This document shows, piece by piece, positions 22,721 to 30,418 of a DNA stretch of 34,657 bases. Where the stretch lies: NCBI RefSeq assembly GCF_017921975.2, contig NZ_JAGEMO020000022.1, positions 1 through 34,657 on the forward strand, written 5' to 3'. How positions within the stretch are numbered: position 1 is the first letter of the stretch; each line of letters opens with the position of its first letter. The position numbers were made by a program, and so were the translations under genes. This DNA is from Hymenobacter terricola. GTDB taxonomy: Bacteria > Bacteroidota > Bacteroidia > Cytophagales > Hymenobacteraceae. The notes under the pieces were generated by a model. The model searched no databases, had not been told where the DNA came from, and saw only the letters and a list, made by a program, of their open reading frames with translations.

Positions 22721-24115
22721 TTACCCTTTATAAAACATCCACTTACCCAACTCCCGGTACGTCACCTTCTTGCCGTACATGAGAATGCCCACGCGGTAGA
22801 TGCGGGCCGCCACCCACACCGTGCCGATAAAGCCGAGAATCAGCAGTGTAATGGACAGTGCCAGCTGCCACATCGGCACGCCAAAAGGCAGGCGGATGAC
22901 CATGGCAATGGGCGAGGTAAAGGGAATCATCGACATCCAGAAAGCCACCGGGCCGTCGGGGTTGCGCAGAATGACCGACACGCCCACGATGTAGCTCAAA
23001 ATGAGCGGCATGGTAATCGGAAACATGAATTGCTGGGTATCGGTCTGGTCGTCCACGGCCGCGCCCACGGCCCCGAACAGGGCCCCGTACAGCAGGTAGC
23101 CGCCCAGGAAATACACGATGAAGCCGAACAGGATGGTGCCCAGCGGCAGGTTGCCCAGCGTGGCGAAGATGCTCGTGCGACCAACCGGGTTCATGTTTTT
23201 GGCCGACTTGTCCATGCCTTTGTCAAAAGCGGCACCAGCGCTCTGCGGCTCATCGGCCGCGGCCGATGCTGCTTCTGGAGCATTGGGTGCGGGCTTGGCG
23301 GCCACCTCCGTTTTGGGTTTGTCGCCGCCCGTCAGCAGCGGCATCAGCACCGACGAAACCCCGAACGACAACACGCCCCACAGCAAAAACTGCGTGAGCC
23401 CCACCGCCGCGATGCCCACTATCTTGCCCATCATCAGGTCAAACGGCTTCACCGACGAGAGCATCACCTCCATGATGCGGCTCGACTTCTCCTCCCCCAC
23501 CCCGCGCATAATCTGCACGCCGTAGATGAAGATGAACAGGTAAATGGCCAGTGCCAGCGCGTAGGCCGTGCCCGAAGTAGCCAGGGCATTGCTGTCGGCC
23601 TCTTTGCCGGTTTCATCCAGGCTGATGGCTTGCAGGTCCACCTTCGAGCGCAGGCGGTCGAGCTGCTCCTGCGAAAGGCCGGATTTCTGCATTTTCAGGT
23701 CCGAAAAGGCTTTGTTCAGCGCGGTTTCCACGGTCAGCTGCTTCTTCAGGCTGATGTTCCCTTTGCCAAAAAACTGCACGCCGGCGGGTTTCTCCACATC
23801 GAGGCCGGCGGGCAACACCAGCAAGCCGTCGTGCTTGGCTTTCTGGAATCCTTTTTTGGCTTCGGCCAGGGTGCCAACGGCGGGTTCGAAGCGCAGCTGC
23901 GGGGTGCTCACCAAATGGCTGGCCACGTTGAGGCCGCTGTCGTCGCGCACCTCCACCACGTCGGTGGTGTCGTTGTCGGAGCTGGCTATTTTGGCGATGA
24001 ACACGCCGAAGCCCGCCAGCAGCAGCGGCACGGCCAGGGTGAGAACGATAAAGGCTTTTTTGCGAACGCGGGTCAGGTATTCGCGTTGGGCAATGAGGAA
24101 GAACTTGGAGGCCAT
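22721..24115 (-). CDS. ABC-2 type exporter permease (NatB-like)
   Basis: A 464-residue membrane permease of the NatAB/ABC-2 type, which pumps an unknown substrate with the ATPase encoded just upstream. Its N-terminus (FFLIAQREYLTRVRKKAFIV) and first helix are standard, followed by a periplasmic domain of about 150 residues and then five to six transmembrane helices. The family core is present: GVGEEKSSRIMEVMLSSVKP, then FDLMMGKIVGIAAVGLTQ and the C-terminal MIPFTSPIAMVIRLPFG. An Ala/Pro-rich loop (about 275-315) is inserted between helices. It is nine bases downstream of the ATPase stop, so translationally linked in one operon. Confidence 0.9.
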   Translation of the reverse strand: MASKFFLIAQREYLTRVRKKAFIVLTLAVPLLLAGFGVFIAKIASSDNDTTDVVEVRDDSGLNVASHLVSTPQLRFEPAVGTLAEAKKGFQKAKHDGLLVLPAGLDVEKPAGVQFFGKGNISLKKQLTVETALNKAFSDLKMQKSGLSQEQLDRLRSKVDLQAISLDETGKEADSNALATSGTAYALALAIYLFIFIYGVQIMRGVGEEKSSRIMEVMLSSVKPFDLMMGKIVGIAAVGLTQFLLWGVLSFGVSSVLMPLLTGGDKPKTEVAAKPAPNAPEAASAAADEPQSAGAAFDKGMDKSAKNMNPVGRTSIFATLGNLPLGTILFGFIVYFLGGYLLYGALFGAVGAAVDDQTDTQQFMFPITMPLILSYIVGVSVILRNPDGPVAFWMSMIPFTSPIAMVIRLPFGVPMWQLALSITLLILGFIGTVWVAARIYRVGILMYGKKVTYRELGKWMFYKG

Positions 24116-24124
24116 GACGACGAG

Positions 24125-25072
24125 TTAAAGAAGCGCGTTAGCGGTTTCGGTGAGGGTTTCGGGCATGGTTTCGCGCACGCGCCGGATGAAAATCTCGTTG
24201 ATGCTCGGGATTTTCTCCCGGAAAGCTTCCACCTCCACCGCCCCGATGAGGTAGCGCAGTAAGTCGTTGGGCCGCACCCCGTCGTGCAGCTGCACACGGG
24301 CGTAGAAATGGCCGTTTTCGCGTTCTTTCTGCTCCACCACTTCAAAATCGGGGTGCACCAGGATGAGCTTGCCCCGGCCTTCCACTTCGTAAGTATTGGT
24401 TTTGAACTGGTTCCGAATCACTTCAATCGGCCCGTCCAGCACCTTGCGCGAGCGGTTTATCAGCGCAATGTTGTCGCACATTTCCTCCACCGATTCCATG
24501 CGGTGCGTTGAGAAAATAATGGTCGCCCCCTGGTTGCGCAACTCCAGAATCTCGTCCTTAATCAGGTTGGCGTTAATCGGGTCGAAGCCCGAGAACGGCT
24601 CATCCAGAATAATCAGCTTGGGGTCGTGCAGCACCGTGGCAATGAATTGCACCTTCTGCTGCATGCCCTTGCTCAGGTCCTCCACATTCTTGCCGGCCCA
24701 TTCCTTGATGTCGAAGCGCGCCAGCCACTGCTTGATGCGCGCCGTGGCATCGGCCCGGCTCAGGCCGCGCAGGCGGGCCAGGTACAGCAGTTGCTCGCCC
24801 ACTTTCATCTTTTTGTAGAGGCCGCGCTCCTCGGGAAGGTAGCCAATCTGGGCAATGTGGCTGGGATTCAGCCGCTCCCCTCGGAACCGGATTTCGCCCT
24901 CATCCGCCCCCGTAATCTGGGTGATGATGCGGATGAGCGAGGTCTTACCCGCGCCGTTTGGGCCCAGTAGACCGAAGATGCTGCCCTCGGGAATTTCAAG
25001 GCTCACGCCGTCGAGGGCGACGTGGTTGGCGTAGGCCTTCCGCACGTCGATGGCTTCAAGTATAGGTTTCAC
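24125..25072 (-). CDS. ABC transporter ATP-binding protein (NatA-like)
   Basis: A 315-residue ATPase partner of the ABC-2 permease. Walker A is GPNGAGKTS, the Q-loop is in YLPEERGLYKKM, the signature is LSKGMQQKV, and Walker B is LIILDEPFSGFDP with the H-loop in STHRMESVEEMCD. A C-terminal extension of about 85 residues (KTNTYEVEGRGKL onwards) is typical of the NatA/CcmA-like exporters. I choose the GTG at 25072 (MKPILEAIDVRKAY), because the upstream in-frame extension of 90 residues is low in similarity and crosses two TACATTTA elements. The usual assignment is Na+ or drug export, unproven. Confidence 0.88.
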   Translation of the reverse strand: MKPILEAIDVRKAYANHVALDGVSLEIPEGSIFGLLGPNGAGKTSLIRIITQITGADEGEIRFRGERLNPSHIAQIGYLPEERGLYKKMKVGEQLLYLARLRGLSRADATARIKQWLARFDIKEWAGKNVEDLSKGMQQKVQFIATVLHDPKLIILDEPFSGFDPINANLIKDEILELRNQGATIIFSTHRMESVEEMCDNIALINRSRKVLDGPIEVIRNQFKTNTYEVEGRGKLILVHPDFEVVEQKERENGHFYARVQLHDGVRPNDLLRYLIGAVEVEAFREKIPSINEIFIRRVRETMPETLTETANALL

Positions 25073-25098
25073 AGAAAAAGAAGGGTTGGTTGACGGAT

Positions 25099-25106
25099 TA
25101 AATGTA
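25099..25106 (-). promoter_or_regulatory. -7-like element for the ABC exporter operon
   Basis: TACATTTA on the minus strand matches TAnnTTTG at 7 of 8 positions and ends 26 bases before the GTG start. An identical TACATTTA occurs 24 bases further upstream (25123-25130), so two start sites or a duplicated signal are possible. Confidence 0.4.
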
Positions 25107-25224
25107 GGATAATGTTGCGGGGTAAATGTATCAAGCGCCTTAGTCACTTGCCACCCGACGTGAGCCAAGCAGCAATAACAAGGCCCCAAACGGTGAATAA
25201 GCGAGATGAATGGGACCGGCGGCG

Positions 25225-25860
25225 TTAGTAGGCAGTAGGCGGTTCGGACTCGGCCAACTCCCGCAGGCTGGCTTCGAGCCGGTCGAGGTGCTGGCCGTAG
25301 AGGCGCTGCAAATACCAGCGGGTGGCCTTCACCACGGCCCATTGGAGCAGCAGGCCCGTGACAAAAAACGCCGCGCCAAGGCCCAGCAGCATGGCGGTAT
25401 GCACGCCGCCGGGCCGGGCCAGTTCTTTGCCCACCATGTATTCGTACATCAGCAGCAGCGAGGCCGGCACCATAGCCAGGGTCAGCCGATAATTAAACCG
25501 CAGCATGCTGCGCAGGCCGGCGCACAAGCGCCGCAGGTTGCCGAGCACATGTGCGTCGGGCCGGGTCATTCGGCGCAGCATTTTCAGCTTGCGGTAGTAG
25601 TACCCCAGCAGCACCAGCGCCAGCAGAAACAAGCTCACTACCTGCGCCCGCTCCAGAAAATTGTCGGCAAAGCCAATGATGAGCGGCATGGCTATGGCCG
25701 TTAGCGCCACGAAGGCTGTTTCCAGCCGGGCATTGCGGCGCATTTTTTCCACCAGCCCATCCGAGCGCTGGGCCAGCAAGCGGCTAAGCGCTGCCTGGTT
25801 CATGGGTGGCGCGGCCGGTTCGGGCTGCTGCCACTGGCGGCGAAGGTCATCGAGTTCCAT
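25225..25860 (-). CDS. integral membrane protein, cotranscribed with ECF sigma factor
   Basis: A 211-residue protein with a hydrophilic N-terminal 40 residues and four hydrophobic segments (AFVALTAIAMPLIIGFA, VVSLFLLALVLLGYYY, LTLAMVPASLLLMYEYM and TAMLLGLGAAFFVTGLLLQWA). Its start codon overlaps the sigma factor stop by one base (TGATG), implying translational coupling. A membrane protein directly after an ECF sigma gene is a common place for an anti-sigma factor, and the short N-terminal cytosolic part could serve that purpose. No zinc-binding anti-sigma motif is seen. The anti-sigma role is inference from position only. Confidence 0.7.
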   Translation of the reverse strand: MELDDLRRQWQQPEPAAPPMNQAALSRLLAQRSDGLVEKMRRNARLETAFVALTAIAMPLIIGFADNFLERAQVVSLFLLALVLLGYYYRKLKMLRRMTRPDAHVLGNLRRLCAGLRSMLRFNYRLTLAMVPASLLLMYEYMVGKELARPGGVHTAMLLGLGAAFFVTGLLLQWAVVKATRWYLQRLYGQHLDRLEASLRELAESEPPTAY

Positions 25861-26369
25861 CAGGCGGCGGGGACTAAGAGCGAGCGAAGTTTTTCCTGCA
25901 CGCGGTGCATTTTCACGCGCACATTATTTTGGGTAATACCCAGAATGTCAGCCATCTCCTCGTAAGGCCGGTCTTCGAGATAAAGCAGAATAAAGGCCTT
26001 GTCCACGTCCGACAAGCGGCTGATGGCCCGGTAGAGGGCCGCCTGGTCGTCGGCATCGAAGCCGGTTTCCGGGGCCTGGGCCACGGCCAGCGCTTCGGCA
26101 TTCAGCGCACCCTGCGCGGGGCGGCGGGTGCGCTGGCGCAGGTTCGAGATGGCCACGTTCAGCGCAATTCGGTAGAGCCAGGTGCTGAGTTTAGCCCCCG
26201 GCTGGGGCACGTAGCGCGGCCAGGCCCGCCACAGCTGAAGCACGATTTCCTGGAACAAGTCCCGGCGGTCGTCGGCATCCTGGCAGTAGAGCCGGGCCAC
26301 GCGCCGCAGCAGCGGCTGGTACTCGTGCAGCGCGGCAACAAAATCAGCAGATGGGGTGGCGGCAGCCAT
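25860..26369 (-). CDS. ECF-type RNA polymerase sigma factor (sigma-70 family)
   Basis: A 169-residue sigma factor with only the sigma2 and sigma4 domains. Sigma2 is at about 10-80: YQPLLRRVARLYCQDADDRRD then LFQEIVLQLWRAWPRY and STWLYRIALNVAISNLRQ. Sigma4 is at about 105-165: LSDVDKAFILLYLEDRPYEE then MADILGITQNNVRVKMHRVQ. The start is the ATG at 26369; a far upstream in-frame extension is rejected. The upstream region has a TGTAATG-N15-CGATT motif pair (see sites at 26394 and 26463), which suggests autoregulation. The membrane protein overlaps its end. The regulon beyond this locus is unknown. Confidence 0.9.
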   Translation of the reverse strand: MAAATPSADFVAALHEYQPLLRRVARLYCQDADDRRDLFQEIVLQLWRAWPRYVPQPGAKLSTWLYRIALNVAISNLRQRTRRPAQGALNAEALAVAQAPETGFDADDQAALYRAISRLSDVDKAFILLYLEDRPYEEMADILGITQNNVRVKMHRVQEKLRSLLVPAA

Positions 26370-26393
26370 GGAGTAGTAGAGTTTCGGGAAATG

Positions 26394-26420
26394 AATCGCC
26401 GCTGTCGGCCCGGCATTACA
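26394..26420 (-). promoter_or_regulatory. candidate ECF promoter of the sigma factor operon
   Basis: On the minus strand, TGTAATG (26420-26414) is followed by 15 bases and then CGATT (26398-26394), 24 bases before the sigma start. The copy on the opposite strand at 26464-26490 has the same two boxes and the same 15-base spacing. A seven-base -35, a 15-base gap and a C/G/A/T-type -10 fit the layout of ECF promoters. Confidence 0.6.
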
Positions 26421-26463
26421 GCCTTTCTCCAAAAAATATATTCGAAAGAAAATTACCGAAGCC

Positions 26464-26490
26464 TGTAATGCGCGCCACCGATGCGCGATT
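26464..26490 (+). promoter_or_regulatory. candidate ECF promoter of the divergent small membrane gene
   Basis: TGTAATG (26464-26470), 15 bases, then CGATT (26486-26490), 32 bases before the ATG at 26523. It is the mirror copy of the motif driving the sigma gene. The two copies face outward across an AT-rich centre (26422-26462). Confidence 0.6.
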
Positions 26491-26522
26491 AAGCCCCCGA
26501 CAAAGAACTCACTTACTGCGCC

Positions 26523-26825
26523 ATGAAAAAGCTCAATGTGATTACCGGACTCATTTTTGGCCTCATCAGCCTCGGGTGGCTGCTGGTCCACAACTGGCTG
26601 GCCACCGCCGCGTGCGGCACGCTGGCCCTCGGCTTCGGCCTCTCCGACCTGGCCTACGCCCCGTCCCTGACCTACGGAACCGCTGCCCCGGCACTGCCCA
26701 GCTGGCGGCGCTACAGCTCGATGCTGCTGGTGGGTAGCGCGCTCCTGCTCTTCGGCTACCAAATCGGCCAGGACCTGCACTCGGCAATAAATGGCCGGCA
26801 TGCCGAAACCACCATGCCCCGTTAA
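26523..26825 (+). CDS. small membrane protein divergent from the ECF sigma gene
   Basis: A 100-residue protein with two or three hydrophobic helices (LNVITGLIFGLISLGWLLVH, AACGTLALGFGLSDLAYA and SSMLLVGSALLLFGYQIG). No family is recognised. It shares its upstream region with the sigma factor gene, and the same bipartite motif faces it, so it is a likely target of that sigma factor. A strong terminator at 26907-26942 follows. The function is unknown. Confidence 0.7.
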   Translation: MKKLNVITGLIFGLISLGWLLVHNWLATAACGTLALGFGLSDLAYAPSLTYGTAAPALPSWRRYSSMLLVGSALLLFGYQIGQDLHSAINGRHAETTMPR

Positions 26826-26906
26826 GCAGCTCGAGTTGCCTCTGTACTTCGCTTTGGCATTATAACCCTTATGCTTTAAAAATTTCTAACCGGCTAGCGG
26901 GTACAA

Positions 26907-26942
26907 AAAAAGCCTGCGCCGGTAAACCGACGCAGGCTTTTT
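26907..26942. terminator. bidirectional terminator between the small membrane gene and dnaJ
   Basis: AAAAAGCCTGCG (26907-26918) pairs perfectly with CGCAGGCTTTTT (26931-26942), and an inner CGG/CCG stem closes a TAAA loop. T-runs lie on both strands. It lies between convergent genes. Confidence 0.9.
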
Positions 26943-26968
26943 GAGCTGAGAATTTCACTCCCGCAACC

Positions 26969-28111
26969 CTACGCGAAGTACTCCTTCACTTTCTCGAAGA
27001 AGCCCTTCTCGTTCTTGCCGGGGTGCGGCGTAAAATTGTCTGAGTCACGCAACTTCTCCAGCAGCTCGCGTTCCTGGTTGCTCACATGCTTGGGCGTCCA
27101 CACATTCAGATGAATGAGCTGGTCGCCGCGGCCGTAGCCATTCAGGTCCTTAATGCCTTTCCCACGCAGGCGCAGGATTTTGCCGGGCTGGGTGCCAGGG
27201 TCAACCTTAATTTTTACCTTGCCCTCAATGGTGGGCACTTCCAGGCTGGCGCCCAGGGCAGCATCCACGAACGAGATGTATTGCTCGAACATGATGTTGT
27301 TGCCGTCGCGCTTCAGGAATTCGTGCGGCTCCTCCTCAATCTGGATGAGCAGGTCGCCGGGCACGCCGCCGCGCTCGGGGAAGTTGCCCTTGCCGTTCAT
27401 GCTCAGCTGCATATCGTTGGCCACGCCAGCGGGGATGTTGATAGGAATTACTTCCTCGTGCAGCTGCCGGCCTTCGCCTTTGCACACGTCGCAGGTGGTC
27501 ACGATAGTTTTGCCCTCGCCGTTGCAGGTGGGGCAGGTGCTGCTGCTCACCATCTGGCCAAGCATGGTGTTCACCACGCGCTTGGTCTGTCCCTGGCCCT
27601 GGCAGGTGGGGCAGGTTTTGAGGTCGGTGCCGTTTTTGGCGCCGGTGCCGCTGCACGGCTGGCAGGCCACGTAGCGCTTCACCTTGATTTTCTTCTCGAC
27701 GCCGTTGGCGATTTCCTCCAAATCAAGCTTCAGCTTGATGCGCAGGTTCGAGCCTTTTTTCTGGCGCCGGCCGCCCTGCCCACGCCCGCCCCCGAAGAAG
27801 CCTTCGAAGCCGCCGCCCCCGCCGAAAATATCGCCAAACTGCGAGAAAATATCCTCCATGTTGGGCGCGCCACCGCCGTTGCCGCCCATGCCCTGGTGGC
27901 CAAACCGGTCGTATTTAGCCCGCTTGTCGGCGTTGCTCAGCACTTCGTAGGCCTCGGCAGCTTCCTTGAATTTGTCTTCGGCCGTCGGGTCGTCGGGGTT
28001 TTTATCGGGGTGGTATTTGATGGCCATTTTGCGGTAGGCCGACTTGATAATGTCGCCTTCCGCATTCTTAGCAATGCCTAATACCTCGTAATAATCGCGC
28101 TTAGTAGCCAT
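26969..28111 (-). CDS. dnaJ: chaperone DnaJ
   Basis: A 380-residue type I J-protein that delivers substrates to DnaK and stimulates its ATPase. The J domain (about 4-70) has HPD at 34-36. A Gly/Phe-rich region (GGNGGGAPNMEDIFS, GGGGGFEGFFGGGRG) follows. The zinc-binding region has all four repeats: CQPCSGTGA, CPTCQGQGQ, CPTCNGEGK and CDVCKGEGR. The C-terminal substrate-binding domains (INIPAGVANDMQLSMNGKGN, KVDPGTQPGKILRLRGKGI) are complete. It lies 42 bases downstream of grpE, in the usual Bacteroidota grpE-dnaJ order. No CIRCE element is seen upstream of grpE. Confidence 0.96.
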   Translation of the reverse strand: MATKRDYYEVLGIAKNAEGDIIKSAYRKMAIKYHPDKNPDDPTAEDKFKEAAEAYEVLSNADKRAKYDRFGHQGMGGNGGGAPNMEDIFSQFGDIFGGGGGFEGFFGGGRGQGGRRQKKGSNLRIKLKLDLEEIANGVEKKIKVKRYVACQPCSGTGAKNGTDLKTCPTCQGQGQTKRVVNTMLGQMVSSSTCPTCNGEGKTIVTTCDVCKGEGRQLHEEVIPINIPAGVANDMQLSMNGKGNFPERGGVPGDLLIQIEEEPHEFLKRDGNNIMFEQYISFVDAALGASLEVPTIEGKVKIKVDPGTQPGKILRLRGKGIKDLNGYGRGDQLIHLNVWTPKHVSNQERELLEKLRDSDNFTPHPGKNEKGFFEKVKEYFA

Positions 28112-28153
28112 CGTTTTCTATAAAAATTATCTGGAGCAGAATCCACAAAGGTA

Positions 28154-28735
28154 TTACTGCCCGAGCACCACTTTGGCGTGGCGGATTACTTTATCGCCTA
28201 AATAATAGCCCTTTTCCACTTCGTCCACGATTTTCCCTTTCAGGTCGTCGCTGGGCGCGGGAATCTGGGTAATGGCTTCGTGCAGCTCGGCATCGAAGTC
28301 ACCGCCCTTGGCTTCCATGGCAGTCAAACCCTTCTGCTGGAGGGTTTTGTTCAGCTTGCTCTGAATAATCTCGATGCTTTCGCGCACGGCGTTGGTATCC
28401 GTAGTGGCGGCAGTGGCGTTGCGGGCGCGCTCAAAATCGTCGAGCACGGGCAGCAGGGCCACCATCAGTTCCTGGTTGGCCGTTTTGAACAAGTCAATGC
28501 GCTCCTTGCTGGTGCGGCGCTTGTAATTTTCAAACTCGGCAGCCAGGCGCAGGTATTTGTCTTTGAGGTCGGCCAGCTCAACATCGGTGCGCGAGGCTTC
28601 GGGCTGCGGCGCGCCGGTGGCCGTCATGTTGGGGTCGGTGCTTTCGCCGTTGTTAGTATCGGCCATTTCGCCAGCTACGTGGTTGGGGTCAGCGGTCAGG
28701 TTGTCGTCCTGGGGCAGGTTGTTCTCGTTAGCCAT
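28154..28735 (-). CDS. grpE: nucleotide exchange factor GrpE
   Basis: A 193-residue DnaK cochaperone that drives ADP release. Residues 1-50 are an acidic, disordered Asn/Asp/Pro-rich head. The long coiled coil (ELADLKDKYLRLAAEFENYK then RRTSKERIDLFKTANQ) leads into the four-helix part (LPVLDDFERA) and the C-terminal beta wing (GGDFDAELHEAITQIPAPSDD, then VVDEVEKGYYLGDKVIRHAKV read with the family's VD..EKGY...). The ATG at 28735 is chosen over an upstream GTG at 28768, because it gives the typical MANEN-type start. Confidence 0.93.
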   Translation of the reverse strand: MANENNLPQDDNLTADPNHVAGEMADTNNGESTDPNMTATGAPQPEASRTDVELADLKDKYLRLAAEFENYKRRTSKERIDLFKTANQELMVALLPVLDDFERARNATAATTDTNAVRESIEIIQSKLNKTLQQKGLTAMEAKGGDFDAELHEAITQIPAPSDDLKGKIVDEVEKGYYLGDKVIRHAKVVLGQ

Positions 28736-28907
28736 TTGCGGAAATATTCGTCGAAAGGGGTTTTTCACGGGGTTAGCCGGTTAGTCAAGCTGCGGGCGCA
28801 ATTCACTTGCCAAAGGGGCGGCGGCTGCCATAGTGGCACAAGACATTTGGATTCAAGGCGTGTACTATCTTACCGCCATAACTTTAAATCGAAAAACGAA
28901 ACGCTTT

Positions 28908-29273
28908 ATGAAAGTTAGTCTTACTCGTGCAAGCGTTGCAATGGGCGACGATGCTGACGCGCCTCATCACTTCGAAATGATGATGGGTGATGATGCAAGT
29001 CTACCATCAATTATAAAAGCTATTCTTGGTTCGCGCTATCTGGCTTCCATTGCCGGAGGCAAGGCAACATGGACTGTTATATCTCGCATTCCAGTAGCGG
29101 TTGTGGCTCAACAATGGGCAGAACCAAAAATGCTGACACCGGTGCCGACTCTTTCTAGTTTGAATTTTTCGGATAACGTGTTATCAATGCACTTCGATTA
29201 CCGGGTGCAACAGGACCCCGATTTGGTCTTTGATGAGTTCCAGCGTATACACTCAGGGAATCCTTACCGATAA
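28908..29273 (+). CDS. unrecognised protein in AT-richer DNA
   Basis: A 121-residue soluble protein that I do not recognise. It begins MKVSLTRASVAMGDDADAPH; the centre has ASLPSIIKAILGSRYLASIAG and TWTVISRIPVAVVAQQW, and the end is VQQDPDLVFDEFQRIHSGNP. The alternation of strand- and helix-like segments suggests a small alpha/beta domain. Its DNA uses many A/T-ending codons, unlike obg and grpE on either side, so recent transfer is possible. It is the only plus-strand gene in a long minus-strand run, convergent with obg. The ATG at 28908 is preferred over an earlier GTG/ATG. A short-immunity or phage-like role cannot be excluded. Confidence 0.6.
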   Translation: MKVSLTRASVAMGDDADAPHHFEMMMGDDASLPSIIKAILGSRYLASIAGGKATWTVISRIPVAVVAQQWAEPKMLTPVPTLSSLNFSDNVLSMHFDYRVQQDPDLVFDEFQRIHSGNPYR

Positions 29274-29298
29274 TTTTCGATGATGCGCTGCAACCAGC

Positions 29299-30288
29299 CT
29301 ACTCGTGCAACGCCTTCCAAATCATGTCCTTCAGCGGCTGAATATTTTTATTCGTGAGGCTGGAAATGAAGATGGAGGGCACCTCAGCCGGGAGCATCGG
29401 ACGGATTTCGGCCTCCAGCTCCTCGTCAATCATGTCGGACTTGGTGATGGCCAGCAGGCGCTTCTTTTCCAGTAGTTCGGGGTTGAACTGCTCCAGCTCG
29501 CCCAGCAGGATTTGATATTCAGCGGCGATGTCGGGACTGTCGCAGCTTATCATGAAGAGCAGGATGGAGTTGCGCTCGATGTGGCGCAGGAAACGCGTGC
29601 CCAGGCCCTTGCCCTCGGCCGCGCCCTCGATGATGCCGGGAATGTCGGCCATCACGAAGGATTTGTAGTCGTAATAAGCCACCACGCCCAAGTTGGGCAC
29701 GAGGGTGGTAAAAGCGTAGTCGGCAATCTTGGGCTTGGCCGCCGATACCACGGACAGCAGCGTGCTCTTGCCGGCGTTGGGGAAGCCCACGAGGCCCACA
29801 TCGGCCAACAGCTTCAGCTCCAGAATGATGATGGCCTCGATGGCGGGCTCGCCGGGCTGGGCGTAAGTGGGAGCCTGGTTGATGGAGTTCTTGAAATGGT
29901 CGTTGCCCCAGCCACCACGCCCGCCCGGCACGAGGATGAGCCGCTGGCCATGCTCGGTAATTTCCAGAATCTGGGTACCGTCGGGGTCGCGGGCCACGGT
30001 GCCGAGGGGCACTTGCAGCACAATATCGTCGCCCTGCGCACCGCTGCGCAGGTTTTCGCCCCCACCCTCGCCGTCCTTGGCGAAAACGTGCTTCTGGTAT
30101 TGCAGGTGCAGCAGCGTCCAGTGCTGCGAGTTGCCTTCGAGGATGATGTGGCCGCCCCGGCCGCCATCGCCACCATCGGGGCCACCGTTGGGCAGGCCCT
30201 TGGCCCGGAAAAAGTGATGCGAGCCGGCACCGCCTTTGCCCGAACGGCAGATGAGTTTGACGTAGTCGATGAAGTTATTGGAAGCCAC
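29299..30288 (-). CDS. obg: GTPase Obg (CgtA)
   Basis: A 329-residue ribosome-associated GTPase involved in 50S assembly and stress signalling. The N-terminal glycine-rich Obg fold is clear (CRSGKGGAGSHHFFRAK, GGPDGGDGGRGGHIILEG, GGRGGWGNDHFKNS). The G domain has P-loop GFPNAGKST at about 167-175, switch I with FTTLVPNLG, G3 in DIPGIIEGAAEGKGLG, and the G4 NKxD equivalent ITKSDMID. The protein ends after the G domain, with no C-terminal OCT domain, which is typical of Bacteroidota. The start is GTG at 30288. The region behind it is a heptad-repeat tract shared with the adk 3' end. Confidence 0.95.
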   Translation of the reverse strand: MASNNFIDYVKLICRSGKGGAGSHHFFRAKGLPNGGPDGGDGGRGGHIILEGNSQHWTLLHLQYQKHVFAKDGEGGGENLRSGAQGDDIVLQVPLGTVARDPDGTQILEITEHGQRLILVPGGRGGWGNDHFKNSINQAPTYAQPGEPAIEAIIILELKLLADVGLVGFPNAGKSTLLSVVSAAKPKIADYAFTTLVPNLGVVAYYDYKSFVMADIPGIIEGAAEGKGLGTRFLRHIERNSILLFMISCDSPDIAAEYQILLGELEQFNPELLEKKRLLAITKSDMIDEELEAEIRPMLPAEVPSIFISSLTNKNIQPLKDMIWKALHE

Positions 30289-30300
30289 AGCTATTAATTA

Positions 30301-30407
30301 TGAGTTTTGAATTATGAATTATGAGTTGGATTTGGGGGTAACGAAATGAGTTATGAATCCCGGGCTATGCGCCCGAAACTCATAACTCATGCCTTTTAAC
30401 TCATAAC
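30301..30407. repeat. TTATGAG/CTCATAA heptad tract between adk and obg
   Basis: TGA occurs at 30301, 30308, 30315 and 30322 on one 7-bp phase, then at 30347 and 30354. In the right half, TCA occurs at 30380, 30387 and 30401, also in 7-bp phase. ATGAGTTATGA (30346-30356) and TCATAACTCAT (30380-30390) form a perfect 11-bp inverted repeat, with an inner GGGC/GCCC stem. It occupies nearly all of the 130-bp gap between the adk stop and the obg start. Confidence 0.8.
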
Positions 30408-30418
30408 TGGCGCAGTCG

